The notes beneath the pieces are model-generated. The model did not search any database. It saw nothing but the letters and a program-made list of their open reading frames with translations, and was not told where the DNA came from. Both the position numbers and the translations under genes were made by a program. DNA of 64,000 nt from Takakia lepidozioides (Eukaryota > Streptophyta > Takakiopsida > Takakiales > Takakiaceae). Shown one piece after another: positions 11,447 to 22,101 of the stretch; positions within the stretch are counted from its first letter, which is position 1; each line of letters opens with the position of its first letter. The stretch covers positions 49,244,042-49,308,041 of the forward strand of contig CM060734.1 of the NCBI GenBank assembly GCA_030704615.1, in the 5' to 3' direction.

Positions 11447-14400
11447 ATCCTTCATGAGAGCTACGAAGAAAAACGCGACATTTGCACTTTATGCGACTCC
11501 GATCAAAACCACAACAGACCAAGGTACTTCGACATTACCCACTCAATATCAAGATTTCAAAGATGTCTTCGAGAAGAAAAATGCAGACATGTTGCCAGAA
11601 CATCGACCTTATGATTGTGCAATTGATTTGCAAGAAAAAACTCAACCACTATTCGGCCTGATCTACAATTTATCTGAGACGGAGCTAGCTGCTTTACGCG
11701 AATACGTTGATGAAAATTTGTCAAAGAATTTTATTTGACATTCGAAATCATCCGCGGGAGCACCTATCTTATTTGTGAAGAAGAAAGACAGATCGTTACG
11801 CATGTGTGTGGACTATCGTGGGCTCAACAAAGTCACTATAAAAAATCGTTACCCACTACCGTTGATTTCTGGACTCCTCGAACAACTTAGACGAGCAAAT
11901 TTTTTCACAAAGATCGACTTGAGATGAGCTTACAACCTTGTACGAATAAAAGAAAGAGACGAATGGAAGACTGCTTTTCGTACAAGGTACGGACATTTCG
12001 AATATAGTGTTATGTCTTTCGGTCTTACAAATGCTCCAGCAATTTTTCAACACATGATGAATGACATCTTTCGAGAATTTTTAGATGACTTTGTAGTCAT
12101 ATATTTGGACGACATTTTGATATTTTCATAGAATGAAGAAGAACGTGGTCGTCATGTACACCTTGTCCTTGATAAATTGAGAGAAAAAAGACTATACGCC
12201 AAGTTGGAAAAATGTCTTTTCCACCAATCTGAAGCCGAATTTTTGGGCTACATTATTTCCGACAAATGAGTCTTTATGGATCAGAAGAAAATACAAACCA
12301 TCGTCAAGTGGATTAAACCAACTTCGGTTCGAGATGTACAATGTTTTCTAGGATTTGCAAATTTCTATAGAATCTTCATCAAGGACTACTCCAAAATTGT
12401 TGCACCATTGACACGACTCACAAGGAATGACAAATTTGTATGGGACGATAAGGCTGACCAAGCATTTGAAAGGCTGAAGCAGGCATTTACAACAGCATGA
12501 GTGACCCTTGTCCATTCACATGGATCATATCGGGGGAAGTCACATATTGGAATTTTGCGAAAAAGATACTTGTACATGCAGACCTATCTAAACCATTCTT
12601 TTTGGAAGCAGATGCATTGGACTTTGCACTTGGCGCGGTACTCTCTCAATACCGTACAGATGGCCGACTTCACCCTATTGGTTTTCGTTCTCGCAAATTT
12701 TTCGCTGAGGAAATCAATTATGAAATCCATGATAAAAAACTTCTAGCGATTATCGATGTTTTTGAGGAGTGACGTCATCTATTGGAGGGAGCTAAACATC
12801 AAGTCACAGTTTATACCGATCACAAAAACCTCGAGTATTTTATGAGTGTTAGTGTTTTGAATCGACGACAAACGAGATGGAGTATGTCACTAGCAAGGTT
12901 TGAGTTTGTTATTACCTACCGTCCCGGACATCTTCAAGAAAAACCAGATGTTCTTTCTCGACGATCGTATCTTGCGCCAAAAGAAGGGGATGTAGCTTTT
13001 GACCAACATAAATCCATCATCTTGAAACCAGCAAATCTCCAATTAAATATGTTATCCATGTCCACCTATGACGATGTAGAGATCATAAAGGAGATTCATG
13101 AAGCACTGAAGAGCGACCAATTTGCTACGACACTACGAAATCAACAAAAACGACCTCGAGACAACCCACATGTTACAAACAACTTCGAATTCAAAGATGA
13201 CTTACTTTATTTCAAGGGACTTATCTATGTACCTCCAGGACCTACAAGACTTCAAATTCTTCAAGAATGTCATGATCTTCCGGCTGTATGACATTTCGGC
13301 TTCAACAAAACAATGGAATTGATATCCAGGGACTATTGGTGGCCGCAGAGATGGAAACTCGTAAAAGAATTTATAAAATCTTGCGACACGTGTGTTAGAG
13401 CGAAGGGACTACGACATTGACCTTACGGCCTTCTTCAACCATTACCCATTCCCAAGGGCTCATGGTCATCCGTGTCTATGGACTTTATTACGGATTTTCC
13501 AATTTCCAAGACCACCGATTTAATCCTTGTTATTGTAGATCGTTTTACAAAGATGACACATTTCATTCCATGTAATAAGACAGTTACCGGCGAGGAAACT
13601 GCAAGACTCTTCCTCAATAATATCTACCGCATTCATGGACTCCTATAGGATATCGTATCTGATCGAGGACCACAGTTCATATCAAATTTCTGGAGGGGAT
13701 TATTTCACATATTGGATACTAAGATCAACCTCTTTACAGCTAATCATCCACAGACTGATGGTCAAACCGAACGTGTAAACCAGATTTTGGAGCAGTACCT
13801 TCGCTGTACAATAAATTATCACCAAGATAATTGGACGGACTTTCTGTCATTGGCTGAGTTTGCCTACAACAACACTATACATTCTTCGACCAAGCAAACT
13901 CTATTCTTCCAATAATGGTCATCATCCTCGAGCAAACCCTTTCCACGTGAAGACTGTTAGAAGCCCTGCTGCAGAAAACTTTGATACTCATCTTGTTATG
14001 ATTCACAGGGAGCTTACATTTCACCTCGCAGAAGCTCAAAAACAATACAAAGAGTATGCAGATCAACGTCGCTAACTCCAACCCCAGTTCAAGGTCAGAG
14101 ATCGTGTGTGGCTTCTTCGACGAGACATACAAACCTCGCGACCATCAAGGAAGTTGGATTATCAACGCCTGGGACCATGCAAAATTATTCGACAAATAAA
14201 TCCGGTCAGTTTTCGGCTTGAACTCCCACAAAGTATGCGCATCCATCCAGTCTTTTATGTTTCATTATTGGAGTTGTATCATCCATCGAATATTTCAGGG
14301 AGAGTCTCCGTACCACCTCCACCAATCGAAGTTAATCAGGAAATTGAGTATGAAATCGACGAAGTCCTAGACTCTCGCATCAAGTATAAACGTCTTGAGT

Positions 14401-14534
14401 ATTCCGTACATTGGAAAGACTATGACATCAGCGAACGAACGTGGGAACCTTCATCCAACCTTGTCAATGCGTCTGACAAAGTCCAAGAATTTCATCAACG
14501 ATATCCAGCTAAGCCCCGAGCTACACTTCAATAA
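11430..14534 (+). pseudogene. Decayed pol polyprotein of chromovirus 1 (RT-RNase H-integrase-chromodomain)
   Basis: In order: reverse transcriptase about 11600-12460 with the catalytic YLDD at about 12106; RNase H about 12560-12960 ending in [13 protein letters not shown]; the integrase zinc-binding HHCC region about 13240-13410; the integrase core about 13450-13780, including DRGPQF and GQTERVN; and a chromodomain about 14330-14500 (EIDEVLDSRIKYKRLEY...WKDYD...TWEP). The frame is interrupted by many stops, for example 11736-11738, near 11926, 12129, 12268, 12770 and 13290. At least two match CGA-to-TGA change, as expected from decay of methylated CpG. The chromodomain is open and could once have targeted heterochromatin. 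Confidence 0.9.
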
Positions 14535-14675
14535 GACATCACAACGATGATGTCAGCCAAGTTAGCTTCAAGGTGAAGACTTCACATTCAGTGTATCCGA
14601 TACACACTAGGGAGGGAGGTTCTCCAACTCTAAGCAAGTCCAAGATTTTGCCGCTCCTCGAGGAACTCGGCGCTA

Positions 14676-14688
14676 GAGGAGGGGGTGA
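14676..14688 (+). other. Polypurine tract of chromovirus 1
   Basis: A purine-rich run (gaggagggggtga) lies directly upstream of the TG that opens the 3' LTR. This is where plus-strand priming is expected. Confidence 0.75.
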
Positions 14689-15540
14689 TGTCACGGACAT
14701 GGCCCAGAGGAACTTACCAGGAGTAAATACCAAAAGTTATCAAGTTACCATGTTACTGTGCAATTGAGTTACAAGAAGGAGCCCAACCACCATTCGCCCA
14801 ATCTATAACTTATCCCAGACGGAGTTGGCTGCATTACGCGAATACATTGATGAAAATTTGTCAAAACACTTCATCCGACATTCCAAATCACCCACGGGGG
14901 CGCCTATCTTGTTTGTGAAAAAGAATGACGGATCATTACGCATGTGTGTCGACTATCGCAATCTCAACAAAAGTTATCGTGATCTACCATGATTTACCAT
15001 AAGTTACCATAAGTTACCAAGTTACCGGGAGTTTACCAAATTACCAAGAGTAACTTGAGAAACTGCTCAGGAAGCTTCTTTTGGAGGAAAGTTCTCCATC
15101 AAGATACCTCTTTTGTTTAAGGAAGCTTCTCCATCAAGAAACCTTTGTTTAATCTTGGAAACTTCTCCAGCAAGAAACCTCCATAGGGGAAGCTTCTTAG
15201 GGAAACTTCTTAGTAGCCAGTATATATAGGAGACGAGACTGGACACTCTTCAGTCTCGCCAACACCAGTTCAAGCTACTCTTGTTTCCAATTCCGAGTAC
15301 TCCAGTCCAGCTCCAGTACTCTAGCCCAGTTTCCAATATCTGGTACCCCAGTCCAGTTTCCAGCATTCCAGTATTCAAGTCGTGTTCCAATATCTTGTAC
15401 TCTTGTTCATTGTTATAAAGATCATCTTGATTTCTATTTACTCATCGTGCATACGCCCACGCCGACCTTGACTTCTTGTCTAGTCTTGTACCTCTAGTCT
15501 GATCTCTTGTTTGTGTTCAGTCATGTTCTTGTCTTTGACA
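14689..15540 (+). repeat. 3' LTR of chromovirus 1 (carries a foreign RT insert)
   Basis: This LTR is 852 bp, 200 bp longer than the 5' LTR. The excess is explained by about 214 bp of reverse-transcriptase coding sequence (14757-14970), less small deletions. Both ends, the TATA region near 15220 and the terminal TTGACA match the 5' LTR. Confidence 0.92.
14757..14970 (+). repeat. Reverse-transcriptase fragment embedded in the 3' LTR
   Basis: The segment corresponds to internal positions about 11617-11828 of the same element type (CAIDLQ through CVDYR-LNK). By eye the identity is only about 85%, which is lower than that between the two LTRs. It also keeps CGA where the internal copy has the TGA stop at 11736. 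It therefore came from another family member, not from this copy's own pol. It has a 1-bp deletion, so it is not an open frame. Both joints fall at short shared sequences: 'aaag' at the right joint and 'tg' at the left. Confidence 0.88.
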
Positions 15541-15545
15541 GCTTT

Positions 15546-16146
15546 CTCTTTTGTCACGAGCGAGATAGCCTAGGATTAGCTAACATACTAGCAGGTTACC
15601 TTAGGATAGATGCTACATTAAAGAAGCACAGTAGTCCAAAAAAACGTAATGTAGGTAGACAAAAAATTTCCTAAAACACCGGGATGAACCGAAGACCGTT
15701 TCATCCGTTGGTCCCCACCGTTGTTGGCATGGACCAACGGAGTCTAGTCCAGTCGCACTTCACCCGCGAATAATAGTCTCCCGCCATTGTGTGTTTCTGC
15801 AAGGAGGTCGCACAAGGGAAGAAGGGACTCGGGCGGCGGCGTACAGATTTCGACAGTTTTGCAAGTGTGGCTTATTCTTAGCACGATGTGAAGAAGTTTG
15901 TGCATCTTGCAAATGTGGGCTCTTTGCTCCTGTTAGTACGATGATTTGGTAACTTCCTGATGTTTATAAGGTTCTTGGGAGAATCAGCTTGGTCTTAGCA
16001 TGCCGTGTTTCAATCTCTTCCTACTCAGCTACACCGTGGTGGTTTTCACGGACATTACCTGACTACAGACGCAACCAGCACACATAGGAGGTCATTTTGG
16101 TTGATGGGTGGTCAAATCCTCCATGAGACAAGGTCAAGGACAATGT
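15546..16146. other. Intergenic, nothing recognised
   Basis: No open frame with a recognisable domain, tRNA or repeat end was found between the chromovirus and the 102-bp tandem array. Confidence 0.4.
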
Positions 16147-16452
16147 GGTGAGGGCACCTTCTCCTTCGACCTATTTCAACCTGTTTTGCCTGCTCATCAG
16201 CCTCGTCCCTTGGATGCATGTTGAATTTTGTAAGTTAGCTCGTTGGGTGGTGAGGGCATCTTCTTCTTCGACCTATTTCAGCCTGTTTTGCCCGCTCATC
16301 AGCCTCGGCCCTGAGATGCATGTTGAATTCTGCAAGTTAGCTCGTTGGGAGGTGAGGGCACCTTTTTCTTCGACCTATTTCAGCCTATTTTGCCCGCTCA
16401 TCAGACTCGGCCCTAAAATGCAGCATGTTGAACTATGTAAGTTAGCTCGGGT
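16147..16452 (+). repeat. Tandem repeat, three 102-bp units
   Basis: Units begin at 16147, 16249 and 16351 with 'ggtgagggca(c/t)c' and end in 'aagttagctcg'. The period is exactly 102 bp, i.e. 34 codons. One frame stays open across all three units and on to 16516, but the sequence has no domain and the openness may be incidental. Diverged single copies recur at about 17605-17705 and 18005-18110. Confidence 0.88.
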
Positions 16453-16516
16453 GGCTCTGTGGTGGTTTGGAGTGACTTTGAGAAGTTACTGTCGATGTGA
16501 AGCCTGTCAAGGATAG

Positions 16517-17600
16517 GTGAAGGACCATGGATAGAGGTTGATTCATCCAAGAGGGCCGGATTTCAAACACAATTCCCTATGGATCAGTAGCTACAAGAAA
16601 CTTGCCTCAGTAGATGGTCAACTGGAAACAATAGCGGGGTCAAAGCACACTAATAGGACCCAAAAATGATGTCACAAACTGTTTTCCAGCACATATGGCA
16701 CAATCGATCCAAATTTAAGATATTGAGTTCAGTATGAACCCACAAACACATTATATCATTGGAAAGCCCTTAAAGTTCTTGTCATGCCCATATAAATTGT
16801 TTTGTGATTTGACAAGTTTAAGGGGTCCTAAATGAGTTTTGAATAGCACAAGGTTCATATGTCCCAAAATTGTTGTAGTCCTTTAGAACTCATTTTCACA
16901 CCTATAACATGTGAAGGTCCTATCAGGGATTATTATGTGCTTATGTAAGGTATGGAAGAATGCAAAAATGACAGTAGACCTGCAAAACCAGACAAACCCA
17001 TTATCATAGGAATTTTCTACTACGCGGTATGCATAACTTAGGGGCACCAAACATCGGTACTACTAAACCTCAAAATTTGAACATAGTTCTTTCATAAAAA
17101 ATGTTTAGCTATTGAAAAGGAAGAAGGCCATGTCATTGGAACGGCTACAAGGTCCTCCAATTTTGAATTTGAGGCCAAAATGAGTTCTTACAAATAGTGT
17201 ATCATTCATTGCAAATTGTTTTAAAATTAAAAATATATCAAATAAACTCCTAAAAATTATACGAGCATCTGCAGCACTGAAGTAGGCATCAAACACACCA
17301 AACCCGGCTTGGATGCGATGAGGGGAAATCAAATGGTGGCAAACGGAAGTCGAGTTAGTATCGTAAATTCAAAATTAGCGGTGTACGAGCAAAATTGGAG
17401 GTGTACAAGAGGGTGTACGAGCATCCGATGGATGAGGTCGAGGTGCCCACTATCATCTGTAAATTTCATCACGTTTTCATCGCAACATGTCATGGCGGTG
17501 TAACGCGCCAGCAGTCAAAATTTAGTCCTTTTCAGGAGTGTCAGTGGTACACATTAGCATGCCTTCACCAAGCGGCAGCAGCACAATTGAAAGAACCAGG
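16517..17600. other. Intergenic, nothing recognised
   Basis: No gene or mobile-element domain was seen. A sequence beginning 'ggataggtgaaggaccatggat' near 16511 recurs near 17828 ('ggataggtgaaagaccaggg'), which suggests an old local duplication that also includes the 102-bp-type units. Confidence 0.35.
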
Positions 17601-17604
17601 CTCT

Positions 17605-18112
17605 GGTGATGCACCTTCTTCAACACATTTCAGCTTGTTTTTCCATGTTATCAGAGTCGCCCTAAATTTTTTGGTTGAATTCAGCAAGTTAGCTTGTTGG
17701 TGGATAAGTATGGTTGGGGTGTTTGCTGGAATAAAGGGGTGGGGTATTTGCTGGAAGAACTTCACGCCATCAGTGTCAGCTACTAGTAGTGAGGCTGAGG
17801 GATGTATTCATAATTTGTGCATGGTCAGGGATAGGTGAAAGACCAGGGATCGAGGTCCAGATTCATCCAAGAGGGCCGGAATTCAAACTTACGATTACTT
17901 CCGATAATTCCCTGTGGAGGTGAAAGACTAGGGAAGAAATCTGCGTGGGTAGATGGTCAACTGGAACCAGCAGCGGCAGCAGCACAATTAATAGAATCAG
18001 GTACTGGTAATGAAGGCACCTTCTTCAACACATTTCAGTTTGTTTTTTCCCTGTTATCATAGTCGGGTCAGAATCGTCCCTTGATTTGAAGGTTGAATTC
18101 TGCAATGAATAC
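17605..18112 (+). repeat. Diverged dispersed copies of the 102-bp unit
   Basis: Two degenerate copies, about 17605-17705 and 18005-18110, retain the 'caccttcttcaacacatttcag' type core and the 'gttgaattctgcaa' end of the tandem units at 16147-16452. Both follow a 'cagcagcacaattgaaag/aatag' segment, so the repeating unit here is longer than in the array. Confidence 0.6.
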
Positions 18113-18177
18113 ACATTCTTCAACACATCTCAGCCTGCTTTTCTCTTGTATCAGCCTCCTTGTCACTCTCTTTTCTT

Positions 18178-18613
18178 CCTCTTTGAACAGCAAACAAAAG
18201 CAGAGAGGAAAGGGAGAGTGCAATTACCCGTTGAGTGGGCAATCTGAAGACAGTATTCATTTTCTGATACACTGTCCGGGGTTCTCTCACCAAAGAGACG
18301 CTCTCTTCAAATCTATTAAGGGTATTGTGCCTGTACCCCTGTTTACCAACTTTGAAAGTCTCGAGGCTGAGCCAAAAGCCCAAACCCTCCTGAGGCCTAG
18401 TTTTTGGGCAAATCACACACAACAGATTGATGCTTGTGTGAAGGGATTTCTAGAAGATATCTGGAAAACCCGGATTAATTCTATATATGGAGGTAAGTCT
18501 TACTACCAACGTCAGCCCCTGACAGAGGTAGGTTCTGTCCCTTTTGTTCCCGCTCAAACTGGGCGCGGGGTCAATGGCCACAAGGCTACGGCAAACAACG
18601 TCTTATGAGTACA
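18178..18613 (+). mobile_element. LINE 3' fragment, copy 1
   Basis: A 5'-truncated non-LTR retrotransposon piece encodes a C-terminal region with a Cys/His pattern (SEDSIHFLIHCPGF) and continues through [12 protein letters not shown] to HKATANNVL. It ends in the family's conserved 3' sequence (ggccacaaggctacggca then cttatgagtac). The frame is open for 171 codons but lacks the reverse transcriptase. One of the usual cysteines (LSG for LCG) is lost. Confidence 0.8.
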
Positions 18614-18982
18614 TCTTTTCTTCCTCTCTTCTTTCCTTCTGTTTTGACGTTGAATGGTGGTGTGTTGCTGGTTGGCAGGTAGCTCGTGGGCGGGAGCAAT
18701 CAGGCTGCTGCAGCAGCAAGCACACCCCCGCCGCAGCAGGTAAATCAATGCATTCGCTGGTTTTTGGCTTTGATGCTATGCGTGGAGAGCTATGTATGGA
18801 GAGCTATGTGTGTTGGTGCGCAGCGGGCCGGGAGCAGGTAATTCTGCCCAACCCCGCCGCTTGTCTCTGCTACAGCACGCTGCAGCAGAAACAAGCGGCG
18901 GGCTATTTTCCAGTCGTATCAGCCTTTTATGACTGCATGACTGCCCAGTCAGATAAACCCAGTCAATTGTGACAAATGAGTC

Positions 18983-19148
18983 GTATCTGCCAGTCGTGGA
19001 GCTCACTGTTGACGTGGCAACGGGGACGCCTAATCATAGTCATTGATAAGACCGTTACGAATCCATGTCAGCTTCACGTGGAACGAAAGGGATATGCCAC
19101 GTGTTACGACAAAGGGAAGGCGACAAGGTCTTCACGACTGGCATATAC
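18983..19148. repeat. 166-bp inverted-repeat element (possible MITE)
   Basis: The ends form a terminal inverted repeat: the first 19 bases (gtatctgccagtcgtggag) match the reverse complement of the last 19 at 17 positions. The interior includes short palindromic 'ccacgtg' motifs. No target duplication was detected, so its status as a transposon is uncertain. Confidence 0.4.
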
Positions 19149-19160
19149 AACTTCGGAGGA

Positions 19161-19670
19161 TTAACCCCAGGACAACCCTGGAATGAGCAGCGACAACATG
19201 ACAAAGAATTTCTTGGTCACCAACCAAAGAGGTAAATTGTAGTTGAGTAGTAGGATGGGCCACGTTGACCAACTCGTGGATTTTGCGCCATAAGGATTCA
19301 CCCCATCCAATGCCAAACCAAGATGCAGGTTGCGTGGATCTGATGCGAACTCCGGCCAAGTGTTGTCAATGTGTGACCAAGCTTTGCTATCTGCAGCATG
19401 ACGAACGAGCCCATCCTTGCTTTTGTGATTGATATGCCAACTCATGAGCTCTGCCACCAATTTCACTCTAAACATTCGCTTCAACCTGGGTATGAGAGGG
19501 AAGTGCCGCAAAACTTTTTTAGGCACCTTCCCACGACCTGCAAAATACCTTCCACTTTGGCACTTTGGGCAAATCTCCGCTTTTTCAAGCTCTCCACGGA
19601 ACAACACACAACCCTGTTCGCAGGCATGAATCTGTTTGTATGCTAGCCCCATCATAACGATCATTGTCAA
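19161..19670 (-). pseudogene. CACTA (En/Spm) transposase fragment, tnp2 family
   Basis: A 169-codon minus-strand frame matches the conserved core of tnp2 transposases. It begins with a YKQIHACEQGCVLFRGE segment. Next come a CPKC zinc-binding pair, KVPKKVLRHFPLIPRLKRMF, then SWHINHKSKDGLVRHAADS and FASDPRNLHLGLALDGVNP, and finally STWPILLLNYNLPLWL. Normal tnp2 proteins are far longer on both sides, so this is an internal fragment. The CACTA-like terminus at 24156 has matching orientation, and the chromovirus half at 20.2-23.6 kb lies between the two. The two CACTA parts may therefore belong to one split element. Confidence 0.85.
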
Positions 19671-19680
19671 GTTATTTTAC

Positions 19681-20159
19681 CACTAGTGTGAAACTAGCTA
19701 GGAAATAGCTAGCTTTTACATATTGACATTTGGGATTGGCCCAAGTGTCAATCCAGGGGTCAAGGCAGATTTAGGCCCTGGAGTGGTTATCTTCACGGCA
19801 AGCGCGGGAGGCTCATCTTTCTCGAGTTGAGCCTCACCGCACCTAGCTATGGCGCCGTAGTGTGGATTCCCCATGGCGTGGGGTGCTCTTGGCTTGACTT
19901 GTATTTGAGTGATGAGGCTATATATGCATGAGTTTATGCTTCAGCTTTGTGAGCTCGTGCTTGTATTCTTCTTCTTTATCATTGTGTGGATTAGTGACTG
20001 CCATAGTGGGCAGCATAGTGGCGCCTAGTGACTGACTAGTTGTAGCCTAGTGGTTGGACTAGTGGTGGACTAGTGGTATACTAGTGTGTGGTGTGCACAT
20101 GTGTTGTGTGGTTTTGGACAGCGATGTAGTTGTGTAGCGATATGTATGCGCACGACAAA
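19681..20159 (+). repeat. LTR-like sequence, partial, unassigned
   Basis: This stretch follows the palindromic 'cactagtg', contains a TATA-like 'ctatatatgcatgag' near 19919, and has repeated 'ctagtgg' motifs at 20020-20090. It looks like promoter-bearing LTR material of an element whose internal part is deleted. I could not match it to another LTR in the window. Confidence 0.3.
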
Positions 20160-22067
20160 CATCTTTTGTGGCCAAGCTTTTGCCGAGTTGAAGGAACGGA
20201 TGGCGGAAGCTCCAGTCCTCAAAATCTCAGAGTTCGACCATTCATTTGAGATTCATACGGATGCGTCGGACTTCGCAATAGGGGGTGTACTCATGCAGGA
20301 TGGACGTCCAGTGGCTTACAAAAGTAAGAAACTGAATGAAGTGGAGCGACAGTGGCCTACGCATGAGAAGGAAATGAAGGCGGCGGTGCATTGCCTTGAG
20401 CTTTGGCGCCACTATGTTGGTTCCAACCCGGTGAAGGTATTCACGGACAATGTCATGGTGAAGTATTTTGCCACGCAGCCTAAGTTATTTCCAAAACAAC
20501 TTAGGTGGCAAGATACTTTGGTGGTCTTCGACGTGGATATCCAGTACAAACCGGGACGAGACAATGTAGTGGCCGATGCTTTAAGTAGAAAGCAACAGCT
20601 CATGTTGGTGTACAGGGGCGAGACGGCGCTCCAAAGGAAGATCCGGAAGGCTTACCGGAAGGATGAGATGGTGAAGTCCGTGATGCGGGACTTGAGGATG
20701 GGGGTTAAATCGCAGTTCCACTTGCAAAATGGACTGCTTCGGTATAAGCAAAAGCGTCTCTACGTGCCGAAGGGAGGGATCAGAGATAGTCTCTTGAGAG
20801 AATGCCACGATGGCCCGCTTGCGGGCCACGGCGGAGCCAAGTGCACCACGACACTCTTGAAGAAAGAGTATTTCTGGCCCAAACTGAGGGAGGAGGCCGA
20901 GGAGTATGTCAAGACATGCACCACATGCCAACAAAACCGGAGCGAGTACAAAAAGAAGGCGGGGCTGTTACAACCCTTACCAATTCCAGAGGGGTCTTGG
21001 GAAAGTGTCTCGATGGATTTCATGACTGCTATGCCACTGTCAAAAGGATTCGATGCAATCATGGTGGTGGTGGATAGGTTCAATAAAATGGGCCATTTCA
21101 TCCCCACCAAGGAGACGGCAACGGCGCAGGAGACGGGGCGATTTTACTTTGCCCACGTCTTCAAACATCATGGACTCCCGAAGGATATTGTCTCAGACCG
21201 CGATCCAAAGTTTACAAGTAAATTTTGCAGGGCACTTTGGAAGAAAATAGGGACGAGGCTCAAAATGAGCACCGCCTTCCGACCTACGACAAACGGCCAA
21301 ACGGAAAGGGTGAATTCTGTGGTGAAGCAGATCTTGCGGAATTACGTGTCGGCAGACCAATCGGACTGGGTGGAACACTTGGATGCGCCAGAGTTCTGTT
21401 ATAATAACACAAACACTCCGCAACGGGAATTTCCCCTTTCGTATTGGTCTATGGAAAAGCACCTCTGGTGCCGACAAGTTGGACCGCCCAGGAACCGGCA
21501 GCAGCAGCGGTGCTGGAAGAACGCGAGCGTTTGTTGAAGCTCGCAAAGTATAACATTGCCAAAGCTAGGAAATGGTATGAATGGCAGGCGAATCGGAAGC
21601 GGAGAGAAGTTAAGTTTGAGGCAGGCACGGAGGTCTGGTTGAACATCAAGAATTTCCGACTACCTCCGGAAGTGAGTCCGAAGTTCGTACCTCCGTATGC
21701 GGGTCCCTTTCGCATCCAGAAAGTTATGAATGAGAATGTGTATGAATTGGAGTTGCCGACAAACAACAAGGTGCATCCGGTATTCCACGTCTCACTTTTG
21801 AAGCCTTACTTCAAAGATGAAGCGCGTCTGAATCGGCATCAAGTGTTGCGTCCGCCACCTTTGCTGTTGGATCATGAAAATGAACCTGAGTACGAGGTGG
21901 AGGCAGTGCTTAAGTCGAGGTTCAAAAATCGAGAAATTGAGTATCTCGTGAAATGGAAGGGCTATCATTATGTAGAGGCATCTTGGGTGCGTGCCTCAGA
22001 AATGGGGAACGCATCCGAGGCAGTTGCATCTTTCGAAGGGCGACCTCAAAAGCGGAAGAAGCGTTGA
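20160..22067 (+). pseudogene. Pol 3' half of chromovirus 2 (RNase H-integrase-chromodomain)
   Basis: Pol homology begins at about 20166 (QAFAELKERM). RNase H follows (HTDASDFAIGGVLMQDGRP; FTDNVMVKYF; KPGRDNVVADALSRK). The integrase has a complete HHCC zinc site near 20800-20940 (H..H....CTTCQQN) and a DD35E-type core (SMDFM; SDRDPKF; GQTERVN) to about 21310. A frameshift between about 21425 and 21446 breaks the polyprotein. The second frame then runs to a stop at 22065-22067 and contains HPVFHVSLLKPY and a chromodomain (EYEVEAVLKSRFKNREIEYL, WKGYHYVEASWV). The last residues are a basic KKRKKR-like tail. RNase H and the integrase core look catalytically plausible, but the element cannot encode a full Pol. 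Confidence 0.9.
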
Positions 22068-22101
22068 TGGGGACATCAACCTTGGATCGTGGGGGAGGAA
22101 A

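Larger units (their letters stand above)
10362..15545 (+). mobile_element. Ty3/gypsy chromovirus with both LTRs and target-site duplication
   Basis: The element runs from 10367 to 15540 between the direct repeats GCTTT (10362-10366 and 15541-15545), a 5-bp target-site duplication. Its ends are TGTCAC...TTGACA. The internal order is truncated gag, reverse transcriptase, RNase H, integrase and chromodomain, which defines a chromovirus. A polypurine tract (about 14676-14688) immediately precedes the 3' LTR. No convincing tRNA primer-binding site was identified after the 5' LTR. The LTRs differ by roughly 4% outside one insertion, so it is not very recent. Many nonsense codons and an internal deletion make it non-autonomous. 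Confidence 0.93.

Noticed and set aside
16147-16452. CRISPR-like array
   Set aside because: Units are contiguous 102-bp repeats without spacers in a plant nuclear context.
19681-19688. CACTAGTG as the second CACTA terminus
   Set aside because: The 8-mer is palindromic, the following bases do not match the terminus at 24156, and there are no subterminal repeats, so it is not a convincing element end.
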